Of a stretch of DNA of 64,000 nucleotides, positions 8,356 through 17,238 are shown piece by piece. Position 1 is the stretch's first letter. Each line of letters opens with the position of its first letter. Both the position numbers and the translations under genes were made by a program. Source of the DNA: Desulfobacca_B sp046538075 (GTDB lineage Bacteria > Desulfobacterota > Desulfobaccia > Desulfobaccales > Desulfobaccaceae); the NCBI GenBank assembly GCA_046538075.1, contig JBKHJN010000002.1, forward strand, positions 51,915 through 115,914, written 5' to 3'. The notes beneath the pieces were generated by a model. The model saw only the letters and a program-made list of their open reading frames with translations. It was not told the DNA's origin and made no database searches.

Positions 8356-9710
8356 GCCAGGGTTATCAACGCGTGTTGGCGCTGATCGGTTTGGTGCTGA
8401 TCGGTCTGGCTGCGCCGGTCGGGGCGGGAGAGGCGGAATTACCACCGTCGCGGTTAAATCTTGAGGAAGCGCTCCAACTGGCCTGGAAGAAGAACCCCAA
8501 TCTCAAGGTCAGCCGGCTGGAACAACTGATCGCTGAGCAGGAAGTTGTGCGGGCCCGTTCCGGGTATTTGCCTAAGGTAGACGCCAGAACTACCCACACT
8601 ATTTACGACAACCCCACTAAATTCCAGGGGGTGGATACAGGCTTCGGCGGCGATGTGACATTTTCCATGACTGACCGAAACTTTTGGTCTAATCAAATAA
8701 CCGTTGATCAGACCCTCTATGATTTCGGGGCCACGGGCTCACGTTATCACCAGTCAGTACTGGGAAAGGAGGTTGCCCGGTTGAATACCGGCAATACGCG
8801 GGATGAAATCTTTTTCCAGGTAGCCCAACTCTATTTTCAAGTATTGCGGGCAGAAAAGCTGGTAATCGTGGCCCAACAAGAAGTGGTGCAGCTCCAGGAA
8901 CACCTCCAGGACGCTGAGAATCTCTATGAATTCGGGTTAGTCACTTTTAATGATGTCCTCCAGGCCCAGGTAGCATTGGCCGACGCCCGGCAACAATTGA
9001 TCCGCGCCAAAAATACCGTCATAAATACACGGGCGGCATTCAATAAACTGTTAGATCTGCCGGTGGATCATCCTACGCAACTTCAGGAAGAAAGCGGCAT
9101 CACCCTGCCCACCTGGAATCAACAGGAAGCCACCGAATTAGCGCTGGGACAGCGCAGTGACCTCAAAGCTGCCGGTCGCCAGGTATTGCAAGGGGAAAAA
9201 GGGGTGACCGAAGCCCGGGCCGGTTATTTCCCCCGTCTCTTTGCCCAGGCTGGCCATATCTATGAGCAAAACGATATGACCCTCCATGACAGTCAATACT
9301 TCGCCATCTTGGGGTTGCAATGGAACCTGTTCTCGGGACTGGATACCCGCGCCCAGGTAACCCAGGCTCAGCAACGGGTGCAGCAACTGCTGGTCCAGAA
9401 GCAGGACTTGGCCCAACAGGTGCGCTTGGAGGTCCAGACGGCTTACCTGGGGCTTAAGGAGACCGCCGAGCGGATTGGGGTCACCAAAGATGCTGTTTCC
9501 CAGGGGGAGGAAAACCTGCGCCTCAATCAGGAACGGTATAGAGAACAGGTAGGTACAGCTACAGAGGTGATTGACGCTCAGACCTTGTTGACTGGCGCCC
9601 GGGTTAATTATTTCAATGCCATTTTTGACCACCAGATAGCCAAGGCCCAGATGCTGCGCGCCATGGGGCGCATCAATGGTCTGGCCGCTAAGGATGACAC
9701 CAATCGCTAA
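8352..9710 (+). CDS. TolC-family outer membrane efflux channel
   Basis: A 452-residue outer-membrane factor. Residues 1-25 form a signal peptide ending near PVGAGEA. Then come the two internally repeated TolC-type halves, each rich in long heptad helices (LEEALQLAWKKNPNLKVSRL in the first; VTEARAGYFPRLFAQAGHIY in the second) with the usual strand segments SNQITVDQTLYDFG and ILGLQWNLFSG. The protein would trimerise into a channel-tunnel across the outer membrane and periplasm, docking to the membrane-fusion protein encoded next. Its start overlaps the tetR stop, so expression is tied to the repressor gene. Confidence 0.93.
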   Translation: MSQGYQRVLALIGLVLIGLAAPVGAGEAELPPSRLNLEEALQLAWKKNPNLKVSRLEQLIAEQEVVRARSGYLPKVDARTTHTIYDNPTKFQGVDTGFGGDVTFSMTDRNFWSNQITVDQTLYDFGATGSRYHQSVLGKEVARLNTGNTRDEIFFQVAQLYFQVLRAEKLVIVAQQEVVQLQEHLQDAENLYEFGLVTFNDVLQAQVALADARQQLIRAKNTVINTRAAFNKLLDLPVDHPTQLQEESGITLPTWNQQEATELALGQRSDLKAAGRQVLQGEKGVTEARAGYFPRLFAQAGHIYEQNDMTLHDSQYFAILGLQWNLFSGLDTRAQVTQAQQRVQQLLVQKQDLAQQVRLEVQTAYLGLKETAERIGVTKDAVSQGEENLRLNQERYREQVGTATEVIDAQTLLTGARVNYFNAIFDHQIAKAQMLRAMGRINGLAAKDDTNR

Positions 9711-9721
9711 CGGGCAGCGCC

Positions 9722-10831
9722 ATGGTAGAAAATGAGCTAACTGAAAAGAAGGGTGGTCGCAGGGCTAAAAAGCTCCTGATCCTGGCAGTGATTCTCCTTG
9801 TAATTGCTGGCGCCGGGGTGGCCTATTGGTGGTATAGCAGAATCTATGTTTGGACTGACAATGCCTATGTTGCGGGTCATCTGGCGACCATCTCTCCCAG
9901 AGTCTCCGGTCGGGTAGCGGAAGTTCTGGTCTCCGACAACTGGTTTGTGCGCCAGGGTCAACCGTTGGTCAGGCTCGACCCCACTGATTTTGAAGTGGCG
10001 GTCCAGGAGAGCAAGGCAGCCCTGCGGCGCATCCAGGATGAGGTGGCCCAAAAATATATTGCCGTGGCTGCTGCCGAGGCGCAGATGGCCCGGGCTCAGG
10101 CCAATTATAGCAAAGCGACTACCGATCGGCACCGTTATCGCAATCTGTATCAACGCCGCACCATACCCAAAGAGACCCTGGACCGCACGCTGACCAACTA
10201 CAAAGTCACCCAGGCCGAACTGGCTGCTGCCCGTCAGGAATACCGCCGGGCCCTGGCTGCCATCGGCGGCTCCCTAAAAATTCCCCAGGAAGATCAACCC
10301 GCCATAAAAGAGGCCCGCGCCCAACTTAAACAGAATCAACTTAACCTCGAGTATACCACTGTCGTCGCGCCGTTTGACGGCTACGTAACCAAAAAGAATG
10401 TCGAGCCGGGCAACTGGGTCAATCCCGGCCGGGCCTTGATGATGTTAGTGCCGTTGAAATATGATGAGGTATGGATTGAGGCCAATTATAAAGAGACCCA
10501 GCTAACCAACGTTTATGTGGGTCAGCCAGTCGAAATTAAGGTAGATACCTATCCAGGAGTTACCTTTCATGGTCAGGTTGATTCCATTATGGCTGGCACC
10601 GGGGCGGTGTTCTCCTTGTTGCCTCCCGAAAACGCCACCGGGAACTGGGTCAAAGTGGTACAACGGATTCCGGTCAAAATCAAGCTGATACCACCACTAC
10701 CCGAAGACCGACCTTTACGGATCGGCATGTCGGTCATCGCCACCATTGATACCCGGGATCGGACCGGCCCCCGGCTCCTTAATCCCGAGTTACAGCAATT
10801 AGAAAAATTACCGAAACTATCGGCCCGATAG
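9722..10831 (+). CDS. HlyD/EmrA-type membrane-fusion protein
   Basis: A 369-residue periplasmic adaptor. A cytoplasmic tail (1-16) and one transmembrane helix (about 17-38) are followed by the YVWTDNAYVAGHLATISPRV entry typical of EmrA, a biotinyl-lipoyl half motif (VLVSDNWFVRQGQPLVRLDP), a helical hairpin (about 85-190), the second lipoyl half (VVAPFDGYVTKKNVEPGNWV) and a beta-barrel domain with NYKETQLTNVYVGQPVEIKV. It should link the inner-membrane DHA2 transporter at the end of the operon to the TolC-like channel. It begins 11 bases after the channel gene stop; its ribosome site is weak, which fits translational coupling. Confidence 0.93.
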   Translation: MVENELTEKKGGRRAKKLLILAVILLVIAGAGVAYWWYSRIYVWTDNAYVAGHLATISPRVSGRVAEVLVSDNWFVRQGQPLVRLDPTDFEVAVQESKAALRRIQDEVAQKYIAVAAAEAQMARAQANYSKATTDRHRYRNLYQRRTIPKETLDRTLTNYKVTQAELAAARQEYRRALAAIGGSLKIPQEDQPAIKEARAQLKQNQLNLEYTTVVAPFDGYVTKKNVEPGNWVNPGRALMMLVPLKYDEVWIEANYKETQLTNVYVGQPVEIKVDTYPGVTFHGQVDSIMAGTGAVFSLLPPENATGNWVKVVQRIPVKIKLIPPLPEDRPLRIGMSVIATIDTRDRTGPRLLNPELQQLEKLPKLSAR

Positions 10832-10841
10832 GAAAGAACCT

Positions 10842-11276
10842 ATGTACCGCAAAATCTTGGTGGCCACCGACGGCTCGGAACACGCCGGGCGAGCCGTGCA
10901 GCGGGCCGCTGATCTGGCCCGCTATACTCAAGCACAAGTAACCCTGGTTAATATCCTCCATCTTCCTCCTTCTTATTTGCTGGCCCTGGGCAGCAGCATC
11001 GGCATGGGATCGGAGCCCTGGGCCGCTCTGCGGCATTCCGGGGAGAAGATATTAGAGGCCGACCTGGCCATTTTGGCGGACCAAGGAATTCCAGCCCAGT
11101 CGGAATTAAAGATGGGGGATCCGGCCGAGGAAGTGCTCCGCTTGGCCCGGGAGGGACAATTTGACCTGATCATCCTGGGCCGCCGCGGCCGCGGCTTAAC
11201 CGAATCTTATTTTTTGGGAAGTGTTTCGGATCGCATCAGCCATCGGGCTTCCTGTGATATCCTGATTGTGCACTAA
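10842..11276 (+). CDS. Universal stress protein (UspA family), ATP-binding type
   Basis: A 144-residue single Usp domain starting MYRKILVATDGSEHAG behind AGGAAAG. The ATP-binding signature G-2x-G-9x-G-S is intact near the C-terminus (GRRGRGLTESYFLGS), together with the N-terminal Asp of the ATDGS motif, so the protein probably binds ATP and dimerises. It lies 10 bases after the membrane-fusion gene and 21 bases before the transporter gene, inside the efflux operon. This suggests a stress- or nucleotide-sensing role linked to pump activity. The family is certain and the link to the pump is inference from position. Confidence 0.93.
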   Translation: MYRKILVATDGSEHAGRAVQRAADLARYTQAQVTLVNILHLPPSYLLALGSSIGMGSEPWAALRHSGEKILEADLAILADQGIPAQSELKMGDPAEEVLRLAREGQFDLIILGRRGRGLTESYFLGSVSDRISHRASCDILIVH

Positions 11277-11297
11277 TCGGGAGCCCGGAAAACCAAG

Positions 11298-12878
11298 ATG
11301 ACAGCAGAACCGCTCCTGCCATATGATAACAATCTGACCACCAGCCGCCAGGTCAACAAGTGGTTCATCACTATTGCAGTGATGGCCGGCACCTTTATGG
11401 AAATCATCGACACCACGGTAGTAAACGTCGCCCTGCCCCATTTGGCGGGCAGCCTGTCCGCCAGTACCGATGAAGCCACCTGGGTGTTGACCTCCTATCT
11501 GGTCTCCAACGCCATCGTGCTGCCCATTACCGGCTGGTTGGCGGCCCTGTTTGGCCGCAAGCGTTTTTTACTGCTTTGCTTGGCACTATTTACCGGAACC
11601 TCCGTCATGTGCGGTGCCGCCCCCAACCTGGGATTCCTCATTTTATTCCGCATCTTTCAGGGCATCGGGGGCGGGGCCTTGCAACCCATTTCGCAGGCCA
11701 TCTTGCTGGAAACCTTCCCTCCCCGGGAACGGGGCATGGCCATGGCTCTGTGGGGCATTGGGGTGGTGTTCGCCCCTATTGTCGGCCCTCTGTTGGGCGG
11801 CTGGATCACCGACAACTATAGCTGGCGCTGGGTGTTTTACATCAATCTGCCGATCGGCATCCTCTCTCTGATCATGACCTTTTTCTTTATCTATGACCCA
11901 CCCTATATTAAGAGTCAGAGGGCCGGACGGATCGATTATTTCGGCCTGGGGCTGTTATGTGTGGGCTTGGGGGCGCTCCAGATTGTGCTGGATAAGGGGG
12001 AACGGGAAGACTGGTTTTCTTCAGCTTTTATCGTCCGGTTGTCGATTACTGCCATAGTTGCCCTGGCAGTGCTGATCTACTGGGAGCTCAAGACCCGGGA
12101 CCCAGTAGTCGATCTGCGTCTGTTCAAAGAGAGAACTTATGCCCTGGGTGTCACCATAATGTTTTTCTTCGGCTTTGCCCTTTATGCCAGCATTGTGCTC
12201 TTACCGTTATATCTCCAGACCCTGATGGGTTATGATGCTACTTTAGCAGGCATGGCTTTGGCTCCCGGCGGCCTGGGGTCTTTGATGGTCATGCCTATCG
12301 TCGGACGTCTAACCTCTGTGGTGGATAACCGCATTCTGATCGGGTTAGGGCTGGTCATCAATGGGGTGGCAATGTACATGATGTCGGTCTTTAATCTGCA
12401 AATTGATTTCTGGCATGCCATGTTGCCGCGTTTTATCCAGGGGATTGGCTTAGGGATGACCTTTGTCACTCTGACCACGGTTACCATGGCTAAAATTGAT
12501 CAGACGCGCATGGGCAATGCCACCGGCATTTTTAATCTGCTGCGTAATCTGGGCGGCAGCTTTGGCATCGCCACCGTGGTTACCCTGCTCTCCCGGCGCA
12601 GCCAATTCCATCAGTCCCGATTGGTGGAACACATTCATCCCACCTCGAGCAATGTCCACCAATGGGCGGACAGGGTACAAGAATTTTTTGGCGGTTCCGA
12701 ATGGACTGAGACCGGAATAATAGACACCCAATGGCTGGCCGCTCTCTATCAGGAAGTATTGCGCCAGGCCCAAATGCTGGCTTTCTGCGACGACTACTGG
12801 CTGTTGACCATTATTTTTGCCCTGCTCATTCCTTTGGTCCTGCTGATGCGTCGTCAAGATTACCGCGGGGAATCTTAA
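11298..12878 (+). CDS. DHA2-family (EmrB/QacA) drug:proton antiporter
   Basis: A 526-residue MFS protein with 14 predicted transmembrane helices. Family marks are MEIIDTTVVNVALPHLAG in helix 1, loop 2-3 motif A (GWLAALFGRKRFLL), the helix 4 arginine region FRIFQGIGGGALQPISQA, motif C (GIGVVFAPIVGPLLGGWIT) and WRWVFYINLPIG. These place it with EmrB-like antiporters that use the proton gradient to expel hydrophobic drugs through a fusion protein and TolC channel, here encoded just upstream. It is the last gene of the operon; 517 bases without a convincing gene follow. Confidence 0.93.
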   Translation: MTAEPLLPYDNNLTTSRQVNKWFITIAVMAGTFMEIIDTTVVNVALPHLAGSLSASTDEATWVLTSYLVSNAIVLPITGWLAALFGRKRFLLLCLALFTGTSVMCGAAPNLGFLILFRIFQGIGGGALQPISQAILLETFPPRERGMAMALWGIGVVFAPIVGPLLGGWITDNYSWRWVFYINLPIGILSLIMTFFFIYDPPYIKSQRAGRIDYFGLGLLCVGLGALQIVLDKGEREDWFSSAFIVRLSITAIVALAVLIYWELKTRDPVVDLRLFKERTYALGVTIMFFFGFALYASIVLLPLYLQTLMGYDATLAGMALAPGGLGSLMVMPIVGRLTSVVDNRILIGLGLVINGVAMYMMSVFNLQIDFWHAMLPRFIQGIGLGMTFVTLTTVTMAKIDQTRMGNATGIFNLLRNLGGSFGIATVVTLLSRRSQFHQSRLVEHIHPTSSNVHQWADRVQEFFGGSEWTETGIIDTQWLAALYQEVLRQAQMLAFCDDYWLLTIIFALLIPLVLLMRRQDYRGES

Positions 12879-13395
12879 AAGCTAGACCGTCAGAAATAAA
12901 GCAAAAGCCGTCATCCTGGACCGCCGCTAAGACTAAGGCATGGCAACTTAAACCGAACCTGGCCTGCAGCTCGGAATGAAAGCAATTAAATTGGGATCAG
13001 ATAATGTAAGGCAAGTCGGCTAAGTTGGAAAAAATAAAATCATTTTTAGAATGTTGTCGATCGCCACTAACCCTTTCGATCAGAAAAAAAGGTTGTATAT
13101 TCGAGCAGAAAGCGGTAAAAATTAATTTAGCACGTAATTTTATTATATTGGCTGTCAACACAGTTATAAAGAGCTTACCCGATCTGCGTACCGGGGCCTT
13201 AAGGGTGCGGTAATTATTTAATTATGGGAGGGAGTCTAAGAAGGGATCAGCCGGAAAGCTCAGCCTGAGGGCGTTGCTCAACATGGTATTATCCGGGCGG
13301 TCCTATAAGTCCTTGGGGTTTTAATCGGAAATAACCAGGATTCAGAAAGTTGGAGGCGGAGAGCTACAAATCAAAGTTATCTTAAGAGACTGCTC
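12879..13395 (+). other. AT-rich intergenic stretch before the CDP-alcohol phosphotransferase gene
   Basis: This 517-base gap holds no gene I can support. The only open frame (13025-13213, TTG start) lacks a ribosome site and recognisable motifs. The last 170 bases are purine-rich with several short complementary tracts and could be a long 5' leader of the next gene, but I cannot match it to a known riboswitch. No clear terminator follows the transporter gene. Confidence 0.4.
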
Positions 13396-14796
13396 ATGGT
13401 AGAAGAAGCTGTTATCCTGTTATCAGAGAAAAAATCCGAACCCTTGCCCTCCTACCTGTTTGCCCCGGTTGCTGGTTTGCCACTGCTGCAGCGGGAAATA
13501 TTCGGCCTGTGGCGGGCCGGAATCGCCTCGATAATCATCATGGTGTCGCCGCCGGTTCAACCCGACCTGGAGGAAAAATTATCGCAATTAATAGAAGTTA
13601 ATGGAAATATTAAGATTATTTCCGATTGGGAAACCTTATGGGAACAGACCCTGAATAGCGCCAATGATAATCCGCGCTTGGTGCTGCTGGCCAATATCCT
13701 CCCTGACCCCCGATTTCTGACCAAATTGGTTAATCACCCGGTGCCGGTGGGAACTTTGGGTCTGGGGTTGGTAGAATCGGCTTCCCTGGCCGGAGGGAAA
13801 GGACCAGAACCAGATGGACGGTTCTCGTATCCGGTGGTCTTGGAGGATGGTCTGGTAACCTCACTGGGGTCCTCCAACTCAGACGACGGATTGCAAGCCG
13901 CGGGTTTGGTGCTGTTTTCCCCTACTGCCTGGCAGGGTTGGCACCAATGGCAACAGGGGCAGGGCACCGCCCAGGATTCCTTGCCATCGGATCGCGCCAC
14001 CACGCTTTTCCGTTATGTAGCTCACCAGGCTAGAGAGAATCGAGTGTTGGGGGTGGTCAGTGACCCAAATTATATTTCTGCCATCCATTATGATCAGGAT
14101 GGCAAGGAAGCCACGGCTCGCTTAATCGCTGCGGCCGACGGTTCCCCCTTAGGTAATGGCCGCCTGGAAACCTCCTTAAATCGGGCTCTGGCCCGGAAAC
14201 TTTTACCCCGGGTGCTGACCTCCTCGGTGACTCCGAATCAGATCACCGTAGCCAACCTGTGGCTCGGGTTGGCGGCGGCCTTGGGATTTGCAGTTGGTAG
14301 TTATGAAGCCTCTCTGGCTGCCAGCCTGCTGCTGCCCTTGGTGATGGTGCTCGATTGCCTGGACGGCACCTTGGCTCGATTAAAATTCCAGGAATCCAAA
14401 CTGGGGGCCAAACTCGATCTGTACGGCGATACCGTTCTCAATCTGGCGATTTTCTGGGGAATTGCCGTGGGCCAGTATCGGGCCTCTGACCGCCCGCTTT
14501 TTCTGGAATTAGGGTTATTGCTGACCCTGGGTTATCTGGTCTGTTGGTGGTTGATAGAACCATCCGGGATGTGGCACTGGAATCCGGTCCATTCTCCGCC
14601 GGGAGCCCGTTTGTGCCCTTCAAAGCTAAAAAAGGCCAGCAAAATCCTGGAGGAGGCCGTCAGCCGGGACTTTTTCTATATTATCCTGTTGGCCGCCCTT
14701 TTTAATCTCCTGGATTATCTGTTTATTGGCATTGCGGTGGGGACCAATATCTTCGCCCTCTTTCTCTTTACGCAGCGACAGCGTGGCCAAGCTTAA
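13396..14796 (+). CDS. Fusion of degenerate nucleotidyltransferase-like domain and CDP-alcohol phosphotransferase
   Basis: A 466-residue two-part protein. Residues 1 to about 240 follow a MobA/sugar-nucleotidyltransferase pattern (FAPVAGLPLLQREIFGLW, then LLANILPDPRFL where the metal-binding region would be), but the usual glycine-rich GxGxR loop is missing. Residues from about 255 carry a membrane CDP-alcohol phosphotransferase domain with the complete signature D-G-2x-A-R-8x-G-3x-D-3x-D (from Asp323) and about six helices. The layout matches the bifunctional inositol-1-phosphate cytidylyltransferase / di-myo-inositol-phosphate-phosphate synthase type. The C-terminal domain should be active; the N-terminal half may not be. 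It overlaps the next membrane-protein gene by 14 bases. Confidence 0.82.
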   Translation: MVEEAVILLSEKKSEPLPSYLFAPVAGLPLLQREIFGLWRAGIASIIIMVSPPVQPDLEEKLSQLIEVNGNIKIISDWETLWEQTLNSANDNPRLVLLANILPDPRFLTKLVNHPVPVGTLGLGLVESASLAGGKGPEPDGRFSYPVVLEDGLVTSLGSSNSDDGLQAAGLVLFSPTAWQGWHQWQQGQGTAQDSLPSDRATTLFRYVAHQARENRVLGVVSDPNYISAIHYDQDGKEATARLIAAADGSPLGNGRLETSLNRALARKLLPRVLTSSVTPNQITVANLWLGLAAALGFAVGSYEASLAASLLLPLVMVLDCLDGTLARLKFQESKLGAKLDLYGDTVLNLAIFWGIAVGQYRASDRPLFLELGLLLTLGYLVCWWLIEPSGMWHWNPVHSPPGARLCPSKLKKASKILEEAVSRDFFYIILLAALFNLLDYLFIGIAVGTNIFALFLFTQRQRGQA

Positions 14797-15742
14797 AATC
14801 CTTTTGGTGGCCATCGCCGCCCTTTTGCTATTCTGGATGCTCCACGCTGTGGGTTGGCAGGCCATCGGTCACCACCTGCGGCTCGTGGGGTGGTATTGGC
14901 CGCTGATTCTCTTGCCTTACTGCATGGTCAATCTTATGGATGCCATTTCCTGGCATTTAACGATTGAATCACCGCCCGCCGCCGTCACTATCCGGCATCT
15001 GTTCTTTAACCGACTGGCCGGGGAGGCCATCAATATTCTCACCCCTGCGGCCAGTCTGGGGGGTGAGCCTTTAAAGGCCTTGATGCTGCAAAAAAGGGGG
15101 GTCACCCTGACCAATGCTACTGCCTCGGTGATCATCAGCAAGGGCATCCTGGTGTTGAGCCTGGTAGCTTATATTATGCTGGGGCTGGCCCTGGCCCCTT
15201 TTCTTTTCGCCTTGCCGTTTCATTGGCTGTTGCTGCTAATCCTGGCGGCTCTGGGTTTAGGGCTGGCGGGATTGCTCTTTGTGTTGGGGCAGAAGCAGGG
15301 GCTCTGCCAGATGGGCATGAAAATATTGCGGAAAATTAGATTATTGCCTCGACGCCTGCAGGAGCAAGAAGAGGCACTCTATCGCCTCGATGCCCAGATG
15401 GGCTTCTTTTATCAGTACCATCGGCGCAAATTTTATCTGGCCCTGGGATTTTTTTTCCTCGGCTGGCTCTTCCACGGCCTGGAAGTATACCTCATCTTCT
15501 ATTTAATCGGCCATCCCTTAAGTTTAGTCACCGCCCTGTGTCTGGACGCCCTGGCCATTCTGATCACCTCGTTGGCCTTTTTCATCCCTGCTAATCTGGG
15601 GGTTCAGGACGGGGGCAATATCTTGTTGGCCATGGGGCTTCACCTGGGGGCCATTCTGGGGGCCACTTTTAGCGTCATCCGCCGCCTGCGGGAAGGCTTC
15701 TGGCTGGCGGTGGGCCTGGTGGTTTTGGCCTATGAAAGGTAG
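14783..15742 (+). CDS. AglD/MprF-like lysylphosphatidylglycerol synthase transmembrane family protein
   Basis: About 319 residues starting at GTG 14783 (VAKLKILLV), which overlaps the preceding stop by 14 bases; a longer frame from 14726 lies wholly inside the upstream gene and is less likely. Some eight hydrophobic helices are visible. Family marks are LFFNRLAGEAINILTPAASL plus GGEPLKALML near residues 70-105 and IPANLGVQDGGNILLAMGL near the end. Members act as flippase-like or transfer components in polar-lipid and glycan pathways. Coupling to the CDP-alcohol phosphotransferase suggests the pair make and move one polar lipid or soluble phosphodiester. Confidence 0.82.
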   Translation: MAKLKILLVAIAALLLFWMLHAVGWQAIGHHLRLVGWYWPLILLPYCMVNLMDAISWHLTIESPPAAVTIRHLFFNRLAGEAINILTPAASLGGEPLKALMLQKRGVTLTNATASVIISKGILVLSLVAYIMLGLALAPFLFALPFHWLLLLILAALGLGLAGLLFVLGQKQGLCQMGMKILRKIRLLPRRLQEQEEALYRLDAQMGFFYQYHRRKFYLALGFFFLGWLFHGLEVYLIFYLIGHPLSLVTALCLDALAILITSLAFFIPANLGVQDGGNILLAMGLHLGAILGATFSVIRRLREGFWLAVGLVVLAYER

Positions 15743-15850
15743 GGCCCCGCGATCTTAATCAATGCAATGATTATAGGCTGATTATTAAATACTTAGGGAA
15801 GAATTTAAGAAGATGGTAAGGATTTAAAAAGAGCCGCCATAAAGATTTTC

Positions 15851-15874
15851 GGCCCCCCGGGGTCCCAGGGGGCC
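15851..15874 (-). terminator. Hairpin terminator after the twin-CxxC gene
   Basis: GGCCCCC (15851-15857) pairs with GGGGGCC (15868-15874) around a 10-base loop. Read leftward it lies 20 bases after the 57-residue gene; the run after it (GAAAATCTTT) has few Ts, so termination strength is uncertain. Confidence 0.4.
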
Positions 15875-15893
15875 GTGAAGGAATCGGTTCTTA

Positions 15894-16067
15894 TTAGTCA
15901 ATTTTCTTACCGCAGCGCGCGCAGACCAGACCTTTTTCTTTGGCTTCCTCGGCGGAGATCGCGTCAATAAAGCCCCGCATCATGGTGACCTCTTCGTCCA
16001 TCTTCATGCAGCCCCGGCAAACCGGATCCTTATCAATCCAAGCCCCTACTGGATTTTCTACTGCCAT
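15894..16067 (-). CDS. Small twin-CxxC (zinc-ribbon-like) protein, 57 residues
   Basis: A short gene starting at ATG 16067 eight bases after a perfect AGGAGG and ending TAA at 15894. The protein begins MAVENPVGAWIDKDPVCRGC and has two CxxC pairs, Cys17/Cys20 and Cys49/Cys52, separated by an acidic, methionine-rich helix-like linker (MKMDEEVTMMRGF). The pairs could bind one zinc or iron ion. I do not recognise a named family. The strong ribosome site, the downstream hairpin and the coding character make it a real gene. It is a single-gene unit between two membrane-lipid genes and a YkgJ-type protein. Confidence 0.75.
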   Translation of the reverse strand: MAVENPVGAWIDKDPVCRGCMKMDEEVTMMRGFIDAISAEEAKEKGLVCARCGKKID

Positions 16068-16294
16068 TTGGAAATCCTCCTTTGTTTTAATTCGAATTAT
16101 AAAAAGGGAAGGGTATCCTCCACTCCAGATTTGTTAATTTTAGCACAAAGCCGGCCCCTTGAAAAGAGGAAAAAGACATCGCAGCCTCCTAGCCGGGAAA
16201 ATTGGCCGCGGCAATGGTTAAGTTGGCCAAAAATTTAGGCCGCGTAATTCGGGGCATAGGCCGGAAATTTTAGATCTGAGCCACCCCGTGACGG

Positions 16295-17086
16295 TTATTT
16301 CGAGCTAGCCAGCGCGGCTGAAGTCCCAGCCTTAAGCTTCATGCTTTCTTCGATCATCAGGATAAATTTCAGGTATTGGCAACCGAATTTTAACAGGGCG
16401 ACGTCGTCGTTTTGAACCGCGCTCAGGGTCTCCGGTTCCACCTCAAAAACCTCCAGAAAGCGGCTATTAAAAATATAGCGCCGGAAATTATCCAGATCGT
16501 AACTGGCCAGATAAAACAGGGTCTGCTGCTTGCGGTCGATTGCCTTTACGCTCTGGGAGTCGCGGCGCAGCATCATGGCCTTCCATTCTGAATTGATCTC
16601 ATCGTATTGCGCCACCTGTTGATCCTGGCGCCAGGATTCAATAGTCCATAACTGATCTTCCTGAAAACCCAAACAATGTTTCTCCGTGATCAAAAAATAA
16701 AACTCCTCGATGCCCTCTTCCTTCTGCAAGGTTCCCTGACCAACGGGATAATAGCGGCAGGCGGCCGGGCGGTCGGCGTAGATGGTGCAACCCTGGGGAG
16801 CAACAAACGGGCAGAGGTGGTCCTGATCGTCTTCCATTTTGAGGAAGACGATGGGCAGGCCGGATCTCTCTTCGATTTCCTCCCGGGTGTAGCGGCTTAA
16901 AAATTCCCCGGAACTGAGGCCGAGCCTCTGCTTCAGACGGATAATGTCATAGGGAGTAAGGATGATATTAATTCTTCCACAACATTGCGTATAACAGGAG
17001 ATGCCGGGGTGGCATTTGAATCGGAACTTGCTGGTTAAACTCAATTTGACGGGCTTGACATCCCGCATGCTGTACATAGTGTACAT
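16295..17086 (-). CDS. YkgJ-family cysteine-cluster protein
   Basis: A 263-residue protein of the YkgJ/CxxCxxCC family, whose conserved cysteines are proposed to bind zinc or an iron-sulfur cluster. The cluster motifs are CHPGISCYTQCCG (about residues 26-38), CPFVAPQGCTIYADRPAACR (about 91-110) and HCLGF near 136. The second half is helical and shows no known domain. The start ATG 17086 follows AGGAG. The role is unknown; members often sit next to anaerobic metabolism genes, and here the gene lies directly downstream of the qmo terminator, in its own transcription unit. Confidence 0.85.
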   Translation of the reverse strand: MYTMYSMRDVKPVKLSLTSKFRFKCHPGISCYTQCCGRINIILTPYDIIRLKQRLGLSSGEFLSRYTREEIEERSGLPIVFLKMEDDQDHLCPFVAPQGCTIYADRPAACRYYPVGQGTLQKEEGIEEFYFLITEKHCLGFQEDQLWTIESWRQDQQVAQYDEINSEWKAMMLRRDSQSVKAIDRKQQTLFYLASYDLDNFRRYIFNSRFLEVFEVEPETLSAVQNDDVALLKFGCQYLKFILMIEESMKLKAGTSAALASSK

Positions 17087-17171
17087 GAAAAAAATCTCCT
17101 CGGTAGATTGGACGCTAGGCGTCTGGGATTGTAATTAAAGAATAATATAACATTTATCCCTGGCAACTCCC

Positions 17172-17209
17172 AAAACAAAAAGGCCGGCTTCGCCCGGAAA
17201 CCGGCCTTT
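17172..17209 (-). terminator. Intrinsic terminator of the qmo operon
   Basis: AAAGGCCGG (17179-17187) pairs perfectly with CCGGCCTTT (17201-17209). Read leftward from qmoC it is followed by TTTTTGTTTT, a classic U-tract. It lies about 30 bases past the qmoC stop and separates it from the YkgJ-type gene. Confidence 0.85.
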
Positions 17210-17238
17210 AACCAATTCTTGTTTCTATGTTTTCCTGG

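Noticed and set aside
13025..13213. 62-codon ORF in the gap after the efflux operon
   Set aside because: TTG start, no ribosome site, no motif, AT-rich sequence typical of non-coding DNA.
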